Source: an uncultured Haemophilus sp.
GTDB lineage: Bacteria; Pseudomonadota; Gammaproteobacteria; Enterobacterales; Pasteurellaceae
Length of the DNA: 9,827 bases
Reading direction: 5' to 3'
Assembly (NCBI GenBank): GCA_959600045.1
Contig: CAUGKJ010000022.1
Span: forward strand, 1 to 9,827
Numbering within the stretch: the stretch's first letter is position 1; each line of letters opens with the position of its first letter. A model generated the notes under the pieces. It searched no databases and had not been told where the DNA came from. It saw only the letters and a list, made by a program, of their open reading frames with translations. This document shows, piece by piece, positions 6,387 to 9,827 of the stretch. The translations under genes were made by a program, and so were the position numbers.

Positions 6387-8095
6387 TGTCAGAAAAAAAA
6401 CGTATCTCAATTGACCCAATTACCCGTATTGAGGGTCATTTACGTATTGATTGCGAAATTGAAAACGGCGTCGTCACCAATGCTTGGTCATCCGGTACCA
6501 TGTGGCGCGGTATGGAAAATATCGTAAAAGGTGCCGACCCACGTGATGCATGGATGATTATGCAACGTATCTGTGGCGTATGTACCACAGTACACGCGAT
6601 TATCAGCGTGCGTGCCGTAGAAGATGCTATTGGTGCTAAAGTTCCCGTAAATGCACAGTACATTCGTAACATGATTCTTGCTGCACACAGTATCCATGAC
6701 CATATCGTGCACTTCTATCAACTCTCCGCGATGGACTGGGTGGATATCACCGCTGCGCTAAAAGCTGATCCTGAAAAAGCAGCAGACATGCTAAAAGGTG
6801 TCTCTACATGGTCATTAAACAGTGCTAACGAATTCCGCAACGTACAGAAAAAAATTCAAGCATTAGTGGACAGCGGACAACTTGGTATTTTCGCTAACGG
6901 TTATTTCGGTCATGCTGCAATGAAACTTCCACCAGAAGTCAACCTCATTGCCGTCGCGCACTATTTGCAAGCGCTTGAATGTCAACGTGATGCTAACCGT
7001 GTAGTCGCATTACTCGGTAGTAAAACACCACACATTCAAAACTTGGCGATTGGTGGTGTAGCAAACCCAATTAACTTAGATTCCCAAGCAGTACTAAACC
7101 AAGAACGTCTCATGTTCGTGAAAGCTTGTATCGATCGCCTAACTGACTTCATTAACCAAGTGTATAAAGTAGATGCAGCGGTATTTGCGGCTTATTATCC
7201 AGAATGGTTAAGCTTGGGTAAAACATCGGGCAACTACTTATCTGTACCAGAATACCCAATTGATGCAGATAACTCTAAATTCATGTTAAAAGGTGGTTAT
7301 ATCGAAAACGGCGATTTATCGACTTTCCGTCCAATTGATCAACAAAAAGATGAGTTCGTTGTAAAAGGCATTAAAGAAAGTGGTAAACACGCTTGGTACG
7401 AAGACGATGAGCCATTAGAACCTTGGGCGGGTTTAACTCGTCCGAAATACACAGGCTGGCAAGATGATGGTAAATACTCTTGGGTAAAAGCACCGACATT
7501 CTACGGTAAAGTTGTCGAAGTAGGTCCTCTCGCCTATTTAATGTGTGGTTTAGCCGCAAATGACACGCCAACCGTTAGCCATTTCAATGAATTAAAAGGC
7601 ATTTATGAAAAATTGACCGGTAATACTTTAACCACCGATCAATTACATTCTACCCTTGGACGTATTATTGGTCGTACCGTGCATTGCTGTGCGATCAACG
7701 ATATTTTAAGCGCTCAATGGCAAATGCTCATTGATAATATCGCTAAAGGTGATATGACGGCTTATATCAAAGCAGATATTCCAGCAAACGGTGAATTCCG
7801 TGGAGTTGGTTTCGGTGAAGTACCACGCGGTATGCTTTCTCACTGGGTTGTGATCAAAGACGGTCGCATCGAAAACTATCAAGCGGTTGTACCATCCACA
7901 TGGAATGCCGGTCCGCGTAATGAACAAGACCAAATGGGTCCCTATGAGCTTTCCATTATTGGTACACCGGTGGCAGATCCGACTAAACCATTGGAAGTGG
8001 TTCGAACCATTCACTCATTCGACCCTTGTATGTCCTGCGCTGTGCACGTAGTTAATACTGAAAACGGCGAAGTGACTGAAGTGAAGGTGTTGTAA
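6386..8095 (+). CDS. hybC: Hydrogenase-2 large subunit (NiFe active site)
   Basis: Catalytic subunit that splits or forms H2 at a Ni-Fe(CN)2CO centre. It has no signal of its own and is exported with HybO by the Tat route. The 569 residues match the length of E. coli HybC (567). The N-terminal RICGVC motif supplies Cys63 and Cys66, with His70 after it; the C-terminal DPCMSCAVH supplies Cys548 and Cys551, all Cys and no selenocysteine codon. Glu16 (TRIEGH) is the likely proton-path glutamate, and Arg481 (VPRGMLSHW) is the conserved arginine over the active site. After His554 a 15-residue tail ending in VKVL should be removed by HybD. The start overlaps the hybB stop by one base and has GGAG upstream; the stop overlaps the hybD start in the same way. 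Confidence 0.98.
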   Translation: MSEKKRISIDPITRIEGHLRIDCEIENGVVTNAWSSGTMWRGMENIVKGADPRDAWMIMQRICGVCTTVHAIISVRAVEDAIGAKVPVNAQYIRNMILAAHSIHDHIVHFYQLSAMDWVDITAALKADPEKAADMLKGVSTWSLNSANEFRNVQKKIQALVDSGQLGIFANGYFGHAAMKLPPEVNLIAVAHYLQALECQRDANRVVALLGSKTPHIQNLAIGGVANPINLDSQAVLNQERLMFVKACIDRLTDFINQVYKVDAAVFAAYYPEWLSLGKTSGNYLSVPEYPIDADNSKFMLKGGYIENGDLSTFRPIDQQKDEFVVKGIKESGKHAWYEDDEPLEPWAGLTRPKYTGWQDDGKYSWVKAPTFYGKVVEVGPLAYLMCGLAANDTPTVSHFNELKGIYEKLTGNTLTTDQLHSTLGRIIGRTVHCCAINDILSAQWQMLIDNIAKGDMTAYIKADIPANGEFRGVGFGEVPRGMLSHWVVIKDGRIENYQAVVPSTWNAGPRNEQDQMGPYELSIIGTPVADPTKPLEVVRTIHSFDPCMSCAVHVVNTENGEVTEVKVL

Positions 8096-8574
8096 TGAAG
8101 CCGTTAATTCTTGGCGTTGGCAATATTTTGTTAAGCGATGAAGGTGTCGGTGTGCGCGTGGTGCAGGAGCTTGAAAAACGCCCTGAAATTCAACCGCACT
8201 TTGACATCATCGATGGTGGTACTTGTGGCATGGAATTACTGGATGCGATGGCAAATCGCGAGCATTTGATTATTGTTGATGCTGTGCTTGCTAACAAACA
8301 ACCAGGTGAGATTATCGTGTTGCATGATGAGCAGGTGCCTACCTTTTTCTCTCGCAAAATTTCGCCACACCAACTCGGCATTTGTGATGTACTTTCTGCA
8401 ATGAAATTAACGGACGAATTTCCAAAACACCTTTGTCTCATCGGCATCCAACCAGAATCGCTAGAATCTGGAATTGGCTTAACGGAAACAATACAAAACG
8501 TATTGCCAAAGGTTTTTGAAACGTTAAATCAAGTCATTAAGGAATACGGTTTGAATCTAGATTCTCCTCTTTAG
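8095..8574 (+). CDS. hybD: Hydrogenase-2 maturation endopeptidase
   Basis: Nickel-dependent protease of the HyaD/HybD/HycI family that cuts the HybC precursor after the His of DPCxxCxxH once nickel is in place. The 159-residue protein has the N-terminal LGVGNILLSDEGVGVRVV motif, and the nickel-sensing ligands are visible: Glu16, Asp62 (IIVDAV) and His92 (SPHQLG), matching Glu16, Asp62 and His93 of E. coli HybD. The C-terminal LIGIQPES motif is also typical. The start overlaps the hybC stop by one base, so the protease is made with its substrate. The C-terminus is a few residues shorter than in E. coli, and the stop codon is embedded in a hairpin (8561-8587). Confidence 0.96.
   Translation: MKPLILGVGNILLSDEGVGVRVVQELEKRPEIQPHFDIIDGGTCGMELLDAMANREHLIIVDAVLANKQPGEIIVLHDEQVPTFFSRKISPHQLGICDVLSAMKLTDEFPKHLCLIGIQPESLESGIGLTETIQNVLPKVFETLNQVIKEYGLNLDSPL
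8193..8201 (-). repeat. DNA uptake sequence core within hybD
   Basis: The minus strand has the 9-base core AAGTGCGGT. Here the hybD frame reads Pro-His-Phe, a different frame from the three Thr-Ala-Leu copies. Confidence 0.7.
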
Positions 8575-8594
8575 AAAAGAGGGGAATTTTCTTT
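8561..8594 (+). terminator. Hairpin with T-run overlapping the hybD stop
   Basis: ATTCTCCTCTTT (8561-8572) pairs with AAAGAGGGGAAT (8576-8587), 12 pairs with one G-U and a 3-base loop. It is followed by TTTCTTT (8588-8594). The hybD TAG stop (8572-8574) sits at the loop. It looks like an intrinsic terminator, probably partial because hybE lies downstream; it could also protect the 3' end of the hybO-D message. Confidence 0.65.
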
Positions 8595-8642
8595 AAGGTT
8601 TCTCCAGAATTCTTTAATCTTATTAATATCGAAAAATAAACC

Positions 8643-9152
8643 ATGTATCGACACGAAAAAACACCTGAAAATTCTACCGCACTTTTAACCTCTGTCACTG
8701 GCTTTGAAGAAAACCCAACAGATATTTTCCTGACAGAAATGAAAAACATTGTGCCTGAAATGCAAGATCTCCCTTTCTTTCATAAAGGCATCGAGTGTTT
8801 CTGCCCTAAATTTGTTTTATTTGAAGATCAATGGATCGGCACAGTATTAACCCCATGGATGATGAGCGTAGTGATTCTACCAGGTCCTCAACAACAATGG
8901 GAACCACGTGAATTAGGTGATAAACTCACTGTACAACTGCCTTACAAAGCACTTACTTTCACTGTTAGTAGTCTTGAAAATGTACCGCAATATTTAAGTT
9001 GCTCCTTACATTCACCACTCGACCCGAATCTGACTAATGAACAAGCGGTTCAACTCACACAAGATTGTTTACGTATGATTTTATCTATACCAACCACACA
9101 GCCGACATTTAATGCTGATCGTCGTAATCTATTTAAGGCGATGATCAAATAA
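8643..9152 (+). CDS. hybE: Hydrogenase-2 assembly chaperone (HybE/HupJ family)
   Basis: Cytoplasmic accessory protein thought to guard the hydrogenase-2 precursors and coordinate Tat export with cofactor insertion. The 169-residue protein has the family core: FHKGIECFCPKFVLFEDQWIGTVLTPWMMSVVILPGP (about 46-82), then TVQLPYKALTFTVSSLENVPQYLSCSLHSPL, and a C-terminal DCLRMILSIP helix. These match E. coli HybE (162 residues) as I remember it. The first 30 residues are variable. The ribosome site before ATG 8643 is poor (GAAAAATAAACC), and the gene is set 68 bases from hybD beyond a hairpin, unlike the tight coupling of the five preceding genes. Expression is therefore probably lower or from its own start. 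A convergent terminator follows 23 bases after the stop. The usual next genes hybF and hybG are absent. Confidence 0.93.
   Translation: MYRHEKTPENSTALLTSVTGFEENPTDIFLTEMKNIVPEMQDLPFFHKGIECFCPKFVLFEDQWIGTVLTPWMMSVVILPGPQQQWEPRELGDKLTVQLPYKALTFTVSSLENVPQYLSCSLHSPLDPNLTNEQAVQLTQDCLRMILSIPTTQPTFNADRRNLFKAMIK
8676..8684 (-). repeat. DNA uptake sequence core within hybE
   Basis: The minus strand carries AAGTGCGGT, read as Thr-Ala-Leu within the variable N-terminal part of HybE (about residues 12-14). Confidence 0.75.
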
Positions 9153-9175
9153 ATGTAAGCTGCAACTAGTTAATA

Positions 9176-9213
9176 AAAATGGGCAAAGTAAAATAACTTA
9201 CTTTGCCCATTTT
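9176..9213. terminator. Bidirectional terminator between hybE and serA
   Basis: A perfect 16-base inverted repeat (9176-9191 and 9198-9213, core TGGGCAAAGTAA/TTACTTTGCCCA) with a 6-base loop. A-tract and T-tract flanks make it work on both strands. It ends the hyb operon 23 bases after hybE and the convergent serA transcript about 50 bases after its stop. Confidence 0.92.
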
Positions 9214-9230
9214 GCTTTGCATCCCGCACA

Positions 9231-9240
9231 AAGTGCGGTC
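9231..9240 (+). repeat. DNA uptake signal sequence (Haemophilus type)
   Basis: Exact AAGTGCGGTC followed by AATTTTTG, the A/T-rich half of the extended motif. It lies between the shared terminator and the serA stop, a common place for uptake sequences. Confidence 0.93.
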
Positions 9241-9262
9241 AATTTTTGCTTAATTTTTCACA

Positions 9263-9827
9263 TTAATACAACACACGTGCTTTAATTGTGCCTTCAATCT
9301 CACGGAGTTTGGCTAACAATGGTGATGCATCATCTGTTTCAACATCTACCACAACATAACCAATTTTCGGATCGGTTTGCAGATATTGCGCTGCAATATT
9401 GAGATTGGCTTCGACGAAAATTTGGTTCAGTTTGTTTAATACGCCTGGACGATTTTCGTGAATGTGAAGTAAACGTTTTGTGCCAACGTGTTCTGGTAAA
9501 GATACTTCTGGAAAATTCACGGAAGAAAGGGTTGAGCCGTTATCTGAATATTTCACAAATTTACCCGCCACTTCAAAACCAATGTTTTCTTGTGCTTCTG
9601 CGGTTGAACCACCGATATGCGGGGTTAAGATCACATTATCAAATTTACGTAGTGGAGAAACAAACTCTTCATTGATTGAAGCAGGCTCAACAGGGAATAC
9701 GTCAATCGCCGCACCACGGATTTTACCTTGTTCAAGTGCAGCTGCTAAAGCATCAATATCCACTACCGTACCACGTGCTGCATTGATCAAAATAGAATCT
9801 TGTTTTAATTGTGCAATACGTTCAGCA
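9263..9827 (-). CDS. serA: D-3-phosphoglycerate dehydrogenase, C-terminal part (cut by window edge)
   Basis: Catalyses the NAD-linked oxidation of 3-phosphoglycerate to 3-phosphohydroxypyruvate, the first committed step of serine synthesis. The frame is open from the right edge to the stop at 9263-9265, giving the last 187 residues of a protein of about 410. Visible are the end of the NAD-binding domain (LINAARGTVVDIDALAAAL, then GAAIDVFPVEPA with the catalytic Glu, and TPHIGGSTAEAQENIG with the catalytic His). The sequence then passes through a linker (NFPEVSLPEHVG) to the C-terminal ACT domain (LLHIHENRPGVLNKLN to GTIKARVLY), where serine binds for feedback inhibition in E. coli. The HIHENRPGVL loop and the YLQTDPKIGYVVVDVE strand are intact. 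Identity with SerA is strong. It converges on hybE and shares its terminator. Confidence 0.97.
   Translation of the reverse strand, partial: AERIAQLKQDSILINAARGTVVDIDALAAALEQGKIRGAAIDVFPVEPASINEEFVSPLRKFDNVILTPHIGGSTAEAQENIGFEVAGKFVKYSDNGSTLSSVNFPEVSLPEHVGTKRLLHIHENRPGVLNKLNQIFVEANLNIAAQYLQTDPKIGYVVVDVETDDASPLLAKLREIEGTIKARVLY

Noticed and set aside
7371..8014. Leftward open frames antisense to hybC
   Set aside because: Shadows of the hybC codon pattern, with no family motifs and no start signals.

Overview
The window is an AT-rich bacterial chromosome segment, most likely from a Pasteurellaceae species of the Haemophilus/Aggregatibacter type. The main evidence is the Haemophilus DNA-uptake word AAGTGCGGTC, which occurs four times exactly, with three further copies of its 9-base core. 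Gene content (gyrB, a complete hydrogenase-2 structural operon, serA) fits a facultatively anaerobic gamma-proteobacterium. I cannot fix the species.

Layout from left to right. (1) The 5' portion of gyrB, reading leftwards off the window edge, with its promoter and one uptake sequence. (2) A two-gene leftward unit, lemA followed by a DUF3137-type membrane protein gene, closed by a strong hairpin terminator at about 1060-1093. (3) A gene-free divergent region of about 400 bases. It holds two perfect FNR boxes, a Fur-box-like sequence, an uptake sequence and a terminator-like hairpin. (4) A rightward operon hybO-hybA-hybB-hybC-hybD with tiny gaps or start/stop overlaps, then hybE after a hairpin and a 68-base gap. 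(5) A bidirectional terminator, an uptake sequence and the 3' half of serA, converging from the right.

The hyb genes encode the membrane-bound, periplasm-facing [NiFe]-hydrogenase 2. HybO (small subunit, Fe-S relay, Tat signal, C-terminal anchor) and HybC (large subunit, Ni-Fe site) form the H2-activating core. HybA (Tat-exported ferredoxin) and HybB (integral quinone-side protein) pass electrons to the quinone pool. HybD trims the HybC C-terminus and HybE is an assembly chaperone. The general maturation genes (hypA-F, hybF, hybG) are not in the window.

The best regulatory signal is an FNR box centred 41.5 bases upstream of the start point implied by a TATCAT -10 element before hybO, the classic class II anaerobic activator arrangement. 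A second perfect FNR box faces lemA at about -61.5 from a TATACT element. This suggests that the poorly understood lemA/DUF3137 pair may be anaerobically controlled together with hydrogenase 2. I found no CRISPR, insertion sequence, prophage, tRNA or rRNA. The hydrogenase system itself is a known one; the unusual points lie in the regulatory region and in the partner pair beside it.
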